64,000 nucleotides of DNA, taken from the NCBI GenBank assembly GCA_023238725.1, contig CM041552.1, positions 12,315,147 through 12,379,146 of the forward strand, read 5' to 3'. Shown here in pieces: positions 36,501 through 45,499 of this stretch. Below the pieces are notes generated by a model. That model was not told the DNA's origin. It saw only the letters and a program-made list of their open reading frames with translations, and ran no database searches. This stretch comes from Scortum barcoo. Lineage: Eukaryota; Chordata; Actinopteri; Centrarchiformes; Terapontidae. Both the position numbers and the translations under genes were made by a program. Positions within the stretch are counted from its first letter, which is position 1. Each line of letters opens with the position of its first letter.

Positions 36501-39500
36501 TTAAAAAACTCACAATGAAAAGTCAAGAAAGCTTACCCATTTCATTGAGGCTGGAGAAGCCGGCTGTCATGGGTGCATGTTTTGGGGACTTGCCCAGATT
36601 GGGTGCACTGGACGACCAAACTTTGCATCCCTCACCCAGTGATTTCAGTCTGCAAACAGACACAGAGATATCAAACAAAGTCACTGAGTGCAACAATATC
36701 GTGTTCAGATAGAATCAAAAAGGTTTGTGGCATATGAGGTCCGCCATCGTACACAACATGGATTTTTTCCATCACATTTCCAGACATAATTGCTCTGCTT
36801 CTGGCCGCTCCATAGACTGTAATGAGATATTGATTGAAAGGTTTTGTTTCTTCGTCTTGCAAGCAATAATCTGTCCAGAAAAATATGAGAAAAGGCTGTT
36901 TCATCTCGCCTGTAATAACTGTGTGTTATCTCACAAAACAGGCCTCGTGATACAATTTTTTCCACTTCTGTTTCATGAGGGGGCAGCCGGATATTTCAAC
37001 TAGCTGAGCGCACGCCTATATCTGTAGAGACGAACCCCCATGCAGCGGGTTCAATCCCAACTCCAGGGCTCTTTGCTGCATATCATCCCTTCTCCCTGCG
37101 AATGACTGGCGACCTGTCCAGGGGTGTGCCCCACCTTTCACCCAATGACCCCGTGACCCAATGAGACAGGATAAGCGGTACAGAAAATGGATGGATGGAT
37201 GTTTCATGAGGTACTTTGTGTTTCATGATGTTTCACCTGTTAGAAAATGCTGTGTGACAGCCCTAATCAGATGTTATACAGTAGATGGAAGTGTGACTTT
37301 CTGTGCTGTTTCCTCCTTTATGCTACAGTTTCCTGTGTAGATTTGTGAGGAAAGATGGGCTACACAGCAAACCTGCAGCAAATTAGCCAATTACAAAATC
37401 AAATAAACACTTCCACACTGTATCAAAACACTTGAGATTTATATTTTAAACTGAGACACTAGTGGCCGTTTGTGTAGACTTTCTCCATATCTCAACCCAT
37501 GTAGTTCCCACTGGTAGAATGTAGAAAGTACATATACTCAGGCACTGTACTGAAGGATAAATTTGAGGTACTTGTACTTTAATTGAGTCTTTTTTTTCCC
37601 CCGACACCTTCTACTTCTACGTCACTACAAATGTCTGACATTGTTGGTTAAGTTATGAATGAAGATTTTTGTGGAGAAAAAATGTTTTAAATAAAGCTCT
37701 AAATGTTCATTCTGAGAATTTCCCAAACATTTCACTATATAGGCTGATTGTTTCAATCGTCGCTGAACAAACTGTGCTCATACTTTTCCTCTCCGCCGAC
37801 CCTCTCTTTCTGGTGGGTAGAGCTCGGCCCCCAGGTGCGTCCCTTCTTCTTGCTGGTCGACAGGTCCTCCTTCTTGCATACAGCGCTGCGGCCCCACGTC
37901 TTGCTGCCGTCGCTCGGGGTCACTGAAGGACAGTACGAAAACTCACATTACATTTATGTTCTCTCACATGGGAAGCTCTCTGTTTATTTTGTGTGTGTCT
38001 GCGCTCACGTCTGATGGCTCTCAGTCGGGGTATGACCCCCGGGCTGGCAGGCGGGGTGGTGCTCTCGCTCCCCTGAGTCTTCCTCTTGTCCACGCTGGGA
38101 GACGCCTGAACTGTGATCTTATGCTCAAAACCTACAAGTGGGTGAGAAGATAAAAAAAAAAAAAAAGGTTTAACATAAATCATTTTTATTTGTCAGACAT
38201 TTCCATATTTTTCAACACAGGTCACTCTCCATATGATTCCCTGTTGCTGAAACACTTAGACCATTAATAAAGTTATTTTTTCATCCGATCTCTGTCATTT
38301 TGTTCCTGTCTTGTCTCCCCTGTGTCTGGTCTCCCTGCTCTCCCTTGTGTGCGTTTGTCTCCCTCTGTCTGTTCTTGTCCGTCATGTCCGTTTTTGCCGA
38401 GGTTGACGAGGAGGTTACTCCAGGACAATCACCACCACCTGGACTGATCAGCACACCTGCAAGTCATCTCTAATCAATCAAGCCGCCTCCGCCTCTTCTG
38501 TATTTAAATACCGGCTCATTCAACCATTCTTTGCCAGACCGTTCAGTTACCTTGCTTGGTACATTGTGGCTCTTGTAAAACTGCTCTTTGTTCTTTGCTT
38601 ATACCTAACCTTGTTTGTCTTTGCTCTTCAAATCTGCCTGCCTGGTCCTCCTCGTCATTCTCTCGGCCTTGCCTTCCACACGGAAGGAAACAGACTCTTG
38701 ATCTTGAGAAACACAACCACCTGTCATCTGCCTTCAGCCCTCAAGTTGTCTTATAAAAGGCTGTGTTTTAAACCTAACTCTCTCTGGTGTCTGGTCTGGT
38801 TTTGTGTCTGCATTTTGGGGTCCTAGCTTAGATCTGCCTGAAAACTTATCACGTTTATTTACCTGTAAAACTAAACATCTGCTGGTCAGAGCATCACAAA
38901 CACCACAGATTTTATAAAATGTTTTATTTAATAGAGAATAAATATGAGTGAAAGATCAAGTGGAAGGACACAAAGCTACCAGTTAGTACCTGTCTACGTC
39001 ACTGTTGATTTATATCTATTACTACTATTTATACCTGATACAACAGCGTGTGTGTATTTTACTACCTGTTTACAAAGTTTATAATGTTCAGGTTTGTTTT
39101 TTTTATCTGAAATGTGTACTTAACAAAGTGGCCATGTAGTGTAAATATTTAGTGCAGTCTATTTACTTGTCTACACTTCACTTCATTAATTCATCATAAG
39201 TGTACATCTCCCTGCCACATTATATTATATTTTATTGTATTATATTTCATTTTATATTTATATAAAATAAAATATTATAATAAAATATGTATAATAAAAT
39301 ATTTTATTTTTATTTTTTTATATTTATTTTATTTTTATATTTATATTAAAATATTTTATATAATAAAAAACAAATAAATAAAAACATATTTTATTTTATA
39401 TATATCACATTCATTTTTCTATAATCTAACTTCAGCATTATTCTATGTCTCAGATTCTCCTTTTTTACTTGCACGATTTTCTTTTTATACATCTTGATTT

Positions 39501-41010
39501 AACGTTGTTAGCAGAAGCCTGGGGATAATTAAAATAATTATTTCTATTGCCAATGACTGCTTCACTGTAACTGGTGTTCTGAGACTATAAAACAGCTTAT
39601 ATTTGAATAATTTCAGGCAGATGTTATTAGCACCCAGGGTGGACTAGCCAATGTACACCCATAGCATAGCAGAAACAAATACCCAGGTGTCTATGGTCAA
39701 CAATGCCTTGTGTACCGAGCTACACATTAAATATTTAAGGCTTTATAACATCTGCTTTGAAAAGCACAGTGACTGAAAATGATGAAAATGATAAGTCCAC
39801 TAAGTCTAAAAAAACTAAGACAACATATGTCTCCCCTGGGAATTGAAAGCTGATCTTCTGGGTGTTTTTGTGGATCCGGTGGGGTCACTGGGTGTCGGTG
39901 CAAACAAGATTAATGGCTGTTTGACTATTCATATCTGGGTACAAATAGACATCGATAATTTAACTGTATTGCAAACATTTCGACCAAAGTAAGTGATGCA
40001 TTCAAATCACTAGAGTTTAGCGTGTCCCTAAAGGTGCAGATGAGCTTTATTACTGTCGTCTGATTTCTTAGAGAAAATGTCTCTGTCCTAAATTTCCAGC
40101 CATGTACCAGGAAATGGCCTAGAACTGGGAGCTCTGCCAGTTCCTGCACCTAATTTGTCAGATTATAACACTGCCTGCAGTTCCTCCATCCACCCACCAG
40201 AGGGCAGACTGATGCAGTTGCTGTCTCTGCCCAGTTTCAGCAGCCTGCTCTTCTTGAAGTGGCCCTTCCTCTTCTTCACGCTGGGCTTCTCCTTGTACAC
40301 CTGGTGGATGATGATGTTCAACTCGCGCTCAACGATGTCAATCTCCCTCTCCGCCAGCTCCTGCTCTCTCCTCTTCAGCAGCTCCTCCTGCTCCCTCTGC
40401 TCCTCGGCCGCCCGAGCCAACGCCTCCTCCCAAGACCTCAGCTCCTGTGAAGAGGAAAAGGATGGGGATGAGAAGGTGTGGAGAGCAGAGGAGGAGGAGG
40501 AGAGAGGGCATGAGAGGAAGAAGGCGAAGATGGGAGGATGAGAAGAAGAGAGAATTAGGAGAAGAGAGGAAGATGGGAAGATGACAAGAGGAAGGAGGAG
40601 GAGAGAGGAGAAGAGGAGACAAAGAAGAAGAAGGGGATGATGAGACGAGAGGATGGAGAGGAGAGTAAAAGGAAAGGAGAGGAGATGAGGCAAGAAGAGA
40701 GAGAGAAGGAAAAGACGAAGAAGAACAGGAAGGGGATGAGAGCAGATTACAAGCATGACAAAAAGAGGAGAGGAGACGAACAGGATGATGAAAAGCGAGG
40801 AAGAGGAAATGGTATTAACATAGCAGCACCTCCTCTAACACCTCCTCTGGCAGCAGGCTTGTTGCTAAGGTAATTCTAAGTTGCAGAAACACCTCAGAGA
40901 GAGTGAAATGTTGTGAGATTCCTCCCAACCTCAACATGAAATCTGACTTGTTTTTCATGAAACACAGAAAAGAGTCCTCAGAATCACACAAAACGTTCAG
41001 TGACAAAAAA

Positions 41011-41042
<32 letters not shown>

Positions 41043-44000
41043 GCAGTAGTAATAGTAGTAGTAGTAGAAGTAGTAGTCGTATTAGTATTATGTGGACTCT
41101 TCAGTGGCTGATTATCAAAATAGAAATGGAGTTGATAAGGTCTTGACTGGATCTGTTTTCAGACTGCTCACCTTCTCTTTGGCCCGGAGCTCGTCAAACA
41201 TCTGCTGGATCTCCACCCTCCAGTCCTCTTGTAGGGAGTGAAAGGACTCCAGAGGCATCTGAAACATGGCCGACTGCTCGATGGCCAGCAGTCGCCTCAG
41301 GATGCTGGTGAAGGAGGGTCTGCTGCGGGGGTTTGGGCTCCAGCACTCTGGAGGGGTAAGAACAGGTTATTACTGGGGTTAATGTCGGGTATTGAGTATC
41401 TGACAGCCCTAATCAGATGTTATATAGTAGATGGAGGTCTTTACATTACTTTACAATCATTTAGCAATTGTTTTTGTCCTGAGAGATGTGCAATTTTGTA
41501 TTTTTTTTGTGTCTCTGCAACAAATATTTCTTTTTTGTGAAACAATCATTGCAACCATAGCATAACCAAATGTGTTTATTTACAAGTCTATCCCCTTCTT
41601 CATCTGGCTATGACTCTTGTCATACTACCAGAAATGTGGTCCCTGCCAGTTTCCATTTACAAATAAACCTCACACCTTACGCTGGCCTACATTGAAAGGT
41701 GTTTTTACTGAACAGAGAGTTTCAGCTGACGCTCTTGCTTAAAGGATTAAGCTGGTGTTTTTCTATATTTTTAAGGTGGACATATACTTGCTTTTTAACC
41801 ACGTCAAATGTTACTGGAGGATTCCACCAGAGGGCACGCCAGAGAAATCAGGATGAGCAGGAAACAATAAACATGCGGTAAATGTGGTCTATTAGCTTGT
41901 CATCAAAACTTTCCACTATTATTGTCACTGCTGACGTGCCTACTGAGCCCTGACCCTGTCAACATGCCCCTAAACTCCCCTTCCTGTCATATGCGTATTG
42001 CATTTTGTAGACATGTAGACATGCACAAACAACTCTCCAAACAGATGCAGTATTCATGTGTCAGCTACCGTGCACATGCAAACGCTCAGTTAAAAAGACG
42101 TACATCTTCACCTTTATTGTAAACTATTGTGTCTCAAACATGTAGTTTCATTTTTCTATAAAAAGCTTAATAATTTCTTAATATACCTGGGAACTTCAGT
42201 TTTTAGAAAACGTAGCTCCAACAGGAGTAACTAGTGTGTTTGTTTGGGACTATTTTCAGCAGTGGATTAACACACATTCAGTGCTTTAGTGAGTATTTAC
42301 AGCCAGACTTTGGCTAGACATACAATACATCCGAGTAGGATCAAATTATTGTCGCTTTTGGTCTTCAATGAGATTTTTAAATTACTACAAATACCAATTT
42401 AAAACTTTCCCCCTCCATTAATACAGATTAAAATGTATAAAGAGCATATCACACTGTCAGGTTATCCATATAATTTAAAGAGCCACAGATATTTGGTCTG
42501 GATATAGTTTTCTTTTTTTTTCCATTTCTGGCAGGCGAGAGGGCAATAACAGAAGTGGAAGCGAGCAAGATGGGACAGCATATGGCGACCGTCACGAGCC
42601 AAACCCTGACTGACAGTGTTGCAGAAACATGGTGAAACACACCTACAGTAATCTGCTGAGCCACATAGCACTAAACCACAGACATAACTATTCCACTGAT
42701 CATCCTCTACGGAAAGACGCCCAGAGAAGCATCAACAAAGGCAAAACAGAACGAGTGCAACCACAGGGCTGTTTCACCGTACTACAATGCAGTTTCTAGC
42801 AGGTAACATTTATTTATCAGGTGACTTAATTAGCATAAAAAGCATGTGGATAAAGTTGGAAGCAGAGGAGATGAAAGTGAGATGATGACAGGAGTAAACA
42901 GAGTGGAGAGCAGCGAAGGGTGAGAAAGGAGAGATTAACGGATGAACAAGGATAAGATGAAATGGAGTGAGAGTGGGGATGAGGAGGGAAAGAGCTTTAG
43001 GAGTAGGAGGGAAGTGGAGGGAGGCGACTGAAGTTGGCCACTGGGCTGACAGTTTAAGAAACAGCTCTCTTTTTTCATATTAGACATAAAACCCGGCCTG
43101 CAGCGTACCCATCGGTAAAGAACAGGGCTTGGCAATAAGCACATTAAAGGCAATTTGGATATAAGGCAGGTGTGTGTTTAAACAGAGATGACCTGAACTG
43201 TGAAACGAGAGCCGGGTCAATTCTCCACCGTGGTTAGCAGAGCGTTGCCGGGATTATTTGCAAGGTGAAAAGGAGAAATCCGGCCCAGGGGAGCTCAGGC
43301 ACAGGGCTGCACGAGAATGTATAAAAAGCAACTTAATGAAAGTGTTCTTCGGTCTTCATCCATTTTAACTCTTTGCCTTCATCTCGTCACATTCAGGTCT
43401 TAAAATCATCGACTGTGACCGCAAAAACTAAAAGTAAGGTTATCTTAAAGTCAGTGGATGTGAGCACCCAAAGGGCCTTCTTTCAGAGAGAGTTTCTGGG
43501 TCATCCCTGACATGTTTAAGGTCATATTTGATGACAGAGTACTAAAAGAGGAAGTGCAAGGACATGTAAAGCTGAGCTAGAGTTGAATGAATGGTACAAA
43601 TGACACAAGCGGGAGGAAGCCAGTAAGGGTTGACTTGATATTCTTGGGATTTGATACATCAGTCCAAGTGTCCAGGCAGTCCGGCTGCTTACCTCCCAGC
43701 AGCTGAGCGAAAGGTTCAGGGCACGTTGAGGGGACGGGAAGTGTCAGTTTGTTCATGGCGACACCGTAAGCTACTGCCAGAGCGTCTATCTCCCGGTAGG
43801 GAACCTCGCCGGTCAGCAGCTCCCACAGTAACACGCCGAAACTGTGACCGGAGACACAGAGAGAGGAGAGACAAGGGAAATGTTTTTATTTCATATTAAA
43901 ACAACTGAGGCATCTTTATGACAACTGAGCAAACTCAGACTCAAACTACCCGCTGATGAAGGCCACAAGATTTTGCTGAAAGCTGTGGAAGTTTCCAGTA

Positions 44001-44773
44001 ACTGAACTTTGTATAAAATATGTGGTACTTGTAGTTTACTTGAGTATTTCTGTTTCATGCTGCTTTATCCTCTCTTTTCATTACATTTCAGAGGGACATA
44101 TTTTACTCCACTACATTTCTCTGACAGATGTATTTACTCATAATATTAAGATTTTCTAATCAAACATTTTGTGATGTTATAAAATATGATGCACTGTTAC
44201 AGACTATAGAACATCATTTTGACTAGTTAGTGATCATTTTTGCTTAGTTAATTATACTTTTACTTCAATTACATTTTCAGTGGAGGCTTTTTAACACTAA
44301 TGGAGTATTTTTATATTGCAATATTGTTAACTGTATTTAAATAAAGGATCTCAATACTCCCTCACACAGGTACACAGTCAAAATTAAATCAAAATACTAC
44401 AATCCTTGGCCTTGGAATAATGAGGTTTAAGGTGACTTTACTGGCCTTAAACAGAGGGTTCTCAAAGCTTTGTGAAACTGTCTTGACCAAACACCAAACA
44501 TCATATTTTGACTTGTTCATCAAGACATTTTGAAGACATTTGTTTGTTTGTATAAATCAGGCATATGATGTGAAACACAGAGACGAGCTCACCTCCACAC
44601 GTCGCTGCTCTTGGAGAAGAGGGAGAGCTTGATGACCTCCGGGGCCATCCAGGCGTAGGTCCCCGCGGCGCTCATCTTGGTAGTCTGGTGCCACTCTCTG
44701 GCCAGACCAAAGTCGGTGATCTTCAGGGTTTTCCCACTCAAGTCGTCCCGCTCCATTGGCTCCAGGATGAGAA
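33190..44773 (-). CDS. map3k10: map3k10 (MLK2), mixed lineage kinase 2, 5'-partial: ten exons present, first exon outside the window
   Basis: Ten exons on the minus strand join in frame, with every intron GT..AG and every phase consistent, to give about 784 residues ending at a natural TAG. Order: second half of the kinase domain (ITDFGLAREW, activation loop TTKMSAAGTYAWMAPE, DVWSFG, PYREIDALAVAYG, SRPSF), leucine-zipper/coiled-coil segment (ELRAKEKELRSWEEAL onward), basic stretch KKRKGHFKKSR, CRIB motif ISLPSGFEHKITV, then a long Ser/Thr/Pro-rich tail ending with DMDVEGQN and TVPLCG. MLK2 is a dual-type MAP3K that activates MKK4/7 and JNK and is bound by Rac/Cdc42-GTP through CRIB. MAP3K10 is preferred over MAP3K9/11 by IKLSLFSKSSDVW, VPYREIDALAVAYG and the C-terminal DMDVEGQN block. 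The SH3 domain, Gly-rich loop, catalytic Lys and HRD loop lie beyond 64000. Confidence 0.95.
33591..34300 (-). other. map3k10 intron before the last exon
   Basis: About 0.7 kb, GT..AG on the minus strand (donor GTAAGG at 34300). A/T-rich, with no coding content or repeat that I recognise. Confidence 0.8.
34301..34835 (-). CDS. map3k10: map3k10 exon encoding the Ser/Thr/Pro-rich tail
   Basis: 535 bases, phase 0 in, phase 1 out. It reads from VVQDDQDLREEQRKKKEGLF through RFRRSTSPPSRN, VTLLSLSSLSDCNSTKSLL, ESFKKEPNQSLTPTHVSAAM and then two RTPSDG motifs, ending APHKTANK. The blocks KKEGLFQR, RRSTSPPSR, LLSLSSxSxCNST.SLL and QSLTPTHV are shared by MLK1 and MLK2 tails and include many Ser/Thr-Pro sites, matching the known JNK-feedback phosphorylation of MLK tails. 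The RTPSDG motif occurs twice, 18 codons apart; the mammalian sequence as I recall it has one. Confidence 0.93.
34836..36140 (-). other. map3k10 intron, no gene seen
   Basis: 1.3 kb, A/T-rich, donor GTGAGG at 36140 and acceptor TTGGCAG before 34835. No recognisable coding sequence or defined repeat. Confidence 0.75.
36141..36433 (-). CDS. map3k10: map3k10 exon with the LLLGCASLL segment
   Basis: 293 bases, phase 1 in, phase 0 out. It reads EETCEFEESPGSLLPSE, a Ser/Gly-rich stretch, then RRCSQRKKSDMLLLGCASLL and LGQDLLQLGKLQ. The R.RRC..xLLGCAxLLxxxxLG block is a conserved hydrophobic feature of MLK1/MLK2 tails. Its role is unknown to me; it is short for a membrane segment and is not called as one. 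Much of the N-terminal half is poorly conserved. Confidence 0.9.
36537..36649 (-). CDS. map3k10: map3k10 exon with WSSSAPNLGKSPKH
   Basis: 113 bases, phase 2 in, phase 1 out, reading LKSLGEGCKVWSSSAPNLGK, SPKHAPMTAGFSSLNEM. The QWSSSAPNLGKSPKHTP..PGFxSLNEM block is near-invariant in MLK2 and shared with MLK1. The acceptor TTTGCAG and donor ATGG|GTAAGC fit consensus. A typical Ser phosphorylation-rich linker. Confidence 0.92.
36970..36980 (+). repeat. Target-site duplication, left copy
   Basis: GTTTCATGAGG at 36970-36980 recurs as GTTTCATGAGG at 37201-37211, directly flanking the SINE. The first G may belong to the SINE tail on the right side, so the true duplication is 10 or 11 bases. Confidence 0.8.
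36981..37200 (+). mobile_element. tRNA-derived SINE with GGAT-repeat tail
   Basis: 220 bases flanked by a 10-11 base direct repeat. The head has an RNA polymerase III A-box-like TAGCTGAGCGCACG (37001-37014) and a B-box GGTTCAATCCC (37048-37058). The body contains CTTTGCTGCATATCATCCC, and the tail GACTGGCGACCTGTCCAGG ... GGATAAGCGG followed by AAAATGGATGGATGGAT. The tail and GGAT repeats resemble the 3' ends of fish RTE-type (Rex3-like) LINEs, which would supply the reverse transcriptase. Plus strand, antisense to map3k10. Confidence 0.8.
37506..37640 (+). repeat. Dispersed repeat family A, fragment
   Basis: AAGTACATATACTCAGGCAC, TTTGAGGTACTTGTAC and CACCTTCTACTTCTACGTCACTAC correspond to the first part of family A as seen at 43985-44200 and 61300-61400. 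Plus orientation; intron of map3k10. Confidence 0.6.
37784..37922 (-). CDS. map3k10: map3k10 exon with KKKGRTWGPSS
   Basis: 139 bases, phase 1 in, phase 2 out, reading (L)TPSDGSKTWGRSAVCKKEDL, STSKKKGRTWGPSSTHQKER, VGGEEK. The KKKGRTWGPSSxxQKE block is strongly conserved in MLK1 and MLK2. The exon lies in a GC-rich island inside A/T-rich introns. Confidence 0.94.
38009..38131 (-). CDS. map3k10: map3k10 exon with the C-terminal half of the CRIB motif
   Basis: 123 bases, phase 1 at both ends, reading (G)FEHKITVQASPSVDKRKTQ, then TTPPASPGVIPRLRAIR. With ISLPSG from the preceding exon this completes the CRIB consensus I-S-x-P-x(2-4)-F-x-H, the Rac/Cdc42-GTP binding site of MLKs. SPPASPxIIPRLRAI is the conserved Ser-Pro block that follows it. 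Acceptor CTTGTAG, donor GAC|GTGAGC. Confidence 0.95.
38281..38830 (+). mobile_element. Possible LTR-type or other retroelement fragment
   Basis: C/T-rich CCTGTCTTGTCTCCC sequence, a TATA-like TATTTAAATACC at about 38501-38512, a region of TTGTTTGTC-type text and a distal GTGTCTGCATTTTGGGGTCC near 38802-38821 follow an order I associate with short terminal repeats of fish retroelements. I see no matching second terminal repeat, primer-binding site or coding sequence, so at most this is a solo fragment, and the boundaries are guesses. Confidence 0.35.
39221..39405. repeat. AT-only low-complexity block
   Basis: About 185 bases composed almost entirely of A and T, with TTTTATAT and AATAAAAT words in shuffled order. 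Possible expanded microsatellite relic. Hairpin- and slippage-prone. Confidence 0.85.
40198..40444 (-). CDS. map3k10: map3k10 exon with leucine zipper, basic stretch and start of CRIB
   Basis: 247 bases, phase 0 in, phase 1 out: ELRSWEEALARAAEEQREQE, ELLKRREQELAEREIDIVER, ELNIIIHQV, KEKPSVKKRKGHFKKSRLLK, and CISLPS(G). The first 50 residues are a charged coiled coil with heptad Leu/Ile spacing, the MLK dimerisation zipper that permits trans-autophosphorylation. KKRKGHFKKSR is the basic segment before CRIB. The acceptor follows an exceptionally long polypyrimidine stretch. Confidence 0.95.
40448..40808. repeat. 360 bp polypurine tract (polypyrimidine on the map3k10 strand)
   Basis: The plus strand is a nearly continuous A/G run (GAGGAGGAGGAGGAGAGAGG type text with occasional T or C). 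On the transcribed-gene strand it is C/T-rich and abuts the acceptor of the leucine-zipper exon at 40445. No coding meaning; the open frames across it are simple-sequence artefacts. Confidence 0.85.
41011..41080. repeat. (ATT)n / (TAG)n trinucleotide repeat
   Basis: About ten ATT units (41011-41042) pass into imperfect TAG/TAA units (41043-41080). It lies in the map3k10 intron between the zipper exon and the preceding exon. Confidence 0.9.
41172..41347 (-). CDS. map3k10: map3k10 exon with the end of the kinase domain
   Basis: 176 bases, phase 1 in, phase 0 out, reading (E)CWSPNPRSRPSFTSILRR, LLAIEQSAMFQMPLESFHSL, QEDWRVEIQQMFDELRAKEK. CW.P.P..RP.F contains the invariant subdomain XI Arg of protein kinases. 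FHSLQEDW..EIQ.MFD.LR.KEKEL is the MLK-specific bridge into the leucine zipper. Acceptor CCTCCAG, donor AAG|GTGAGC. Confidence 0.95.
41348..43692 (-). other. map3k10 intron, 2.3 kb
   Basis: Contains a 38-base segment at 41401-41438 shared with another intron, a copy of dispersed family C at about 42140-42400, and purine-rich DNA at 42855-43025. No coding exon is supported; the small frames are unrecognisable. Confidence 0.75.
42140..42400. repeat. Dispersed repeat family C, copy 2
   Basis: Text such as GACTATTTTCAGCAGTGGATTAACACACATT and GTGAGTATTTACAGCC (42249-42305) parallels TACTATTTAAAGCGATGGAT, TAATACACATTTAGC and GTGGGTATTTAA at about 4660-4715. Both also match my memory of a common fish repeat. 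Boundaries are approximate. Confidence 0.45.
43693..43841 (-). CDS. map3k10: map3k10 kinase-domain exon (SFGVLLWELLTGEVPYRE)
   Basis: 149 bases, phase 2 in, phase 1 out, reading (S)FGVLLWELLTGEVPYRE, IDALAVAYGVAMNKLTLPVP, STCPEPFAQLLG. This is kinase subdomains IX-X (helices F and G). VPYREIDALAVAYGVAMNKLTLP is the MLK2 form; MLK1 has VPFRGIDGLAVAYG. The usual Glu after QLL is Gly here (LLG-ECW), a mild difference next to a splice junction. Confidence 0.96.
43842..44592 (-). other. map3k10 intron with a family A repeat
   Basis: 0.75 kb, donor GTGAGC at 44592 and acceptor GTCACAG before 43841. Family A occupies about 43985-44375. No coding content. Confidence 0.8.
43985..44375 (+). repeat. 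Dispersed repeat family A, copy in a map3k10 intron
   Basis: GTGGTACTTGTAGTTTACTT, TGAGTATTTCTGTTTCATGC, GAGGGACATATTTTACTCCA, AAATATGATGCACTGTTA and the 3' end AATGGAGTATTTTTATATTG with AAATAAAGGATCTCAATAC follow the family order well. Plus orientation, antisense to map3k10. Confidence 0.7.
44593..44773 (-). CDS. map3k10: map3k10 first exon in the window: DFG, activation loop and APE
   Basis: 181 bases, phase 1 in, phase 2 out, reading (I)LILEPMERDDLSGKTLK, ITDFGLAREWHQTTKMSAAG, TYAWMAPEVIKLSLFSKS, SDVW. DFG binds Mg2+. TTKMS in the activation loop holds the MLK autophosphorylation Thr and Ser. APE closes the loop. The split first codon (A + TT) implies an upstream exon ending ...HRDLKSxN-A, not in this window. 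The acceptor tract is CTTCCTCCTCCTCCTCAG, made of a GAG/GAA microsatellite. Confidence 0.96.
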
Positions 44774-45499
44774 CTGAGGAGGAGGAGGAAGACGAGGAGG
44801 AAGAGGAGAGACAAAGAACAGTTTGTGTTAGAAGATGACAGAGCTGTACAAAGTTAATATCAGACAACTGGTTTCTTTGAAGTTCTGGTACAGTTCAATA
44901 CTTGAAAAAGGTGCAAGTAAAAATTGTCACATTCAAAAAGAACATGTGAAAAAAAAGGTGCACATGCTCAACAACACAGTCGTGTTTACAGTGCAGGTGT
45001 GGTCAGACCAGTGCGCTATTCAGGCTGCTTCTATAGGTCATAACTATCTGCTCTGGCCCGACAGTCTACAGCGTATGATGTATAATTTCCATGCAGTGAC
45101 ATTTAAATGCAGTATGCAGTGTCCTTGTTAATGTGATTGTACTCTCTCCCTCTCTTCTCTCTCTCTGTCTCTCTGTACGACTTCCTCCTTCATTTCCGTG
45201 TGAGGGCTGTGCTATGGAAATATTTGGAGTGTACACAGTTCACAGCCAGGTGGGGGTTGCTTTCTGCCTCTCTCACTTATCTACAGGCGTATGCAAAGGG
45301 AGGTGGAGAGAGGCTACACACACACAGCGGTGTCTTTGTTTACACACATGCAAGGGCGCGCGCACACACACAAAACCTTTCACGTGATAAAGGTGTGCCT
45401 CTCTGTGCTCTGTTCTGTCCTCAAGCTCGCCAGCAGACCAGTTTCAGAGATAAAGAATTGATCTCGGGCCAGTCTGTAGATATTTTCACAGTCAGAAAG

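Larger units (their letters stand above)
36650..37783 (-). other. map3k10 intron carrying a SINE insertion
   Basis: 1.1 kb, donor GTATGA at 37783. It holds the SINE at 36981-37200 in antisense orientation to the gene, a family A fragment at about 37506-37640, and a 38-base segment at 37255-37292 repeated in another intron at 41401-41438. No coding sequence. Confidence 0.8.
38132..40197 (-). other. map3k10 intron with LTR-like and AT-rich sequence
   Basis: 2.1 kb with donor GTGGGT at 40197. It holds a candidate retroelement terminal fragment (38281-38830), an almost pure A/T block (39221-39405), and otherwise unremarkable DNA. No coding sequence is supported. Confidence 0.75.

Noticed and set aside
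36981..37100. Possible tRNA gene suggested by A and B boxes
   Set aside because: No cloverleaf can be completed, the element has a SINE body and tail, and it is flanked by a target-site duplication.
40163..40756. 197-codon minus-strand frame ending in the leucine-zipper exon
   Set aside because: Only 40198-40444 is exon. The Leu/Ser/Pro-rich N-terminal part is translation of the intronic polypyrimidine tract.
33190..44773. Calling the kinase map3k9 or map3k11
   Set aside because: VPYREIDALAVAYG, IKLSLFSKSSDVW, WKLGSLSRTL and DMDVEGQN are MLK2-type. MLK1 has VPFRGIDGL and a different C-terminus; MLK3 lacks much of this tail.
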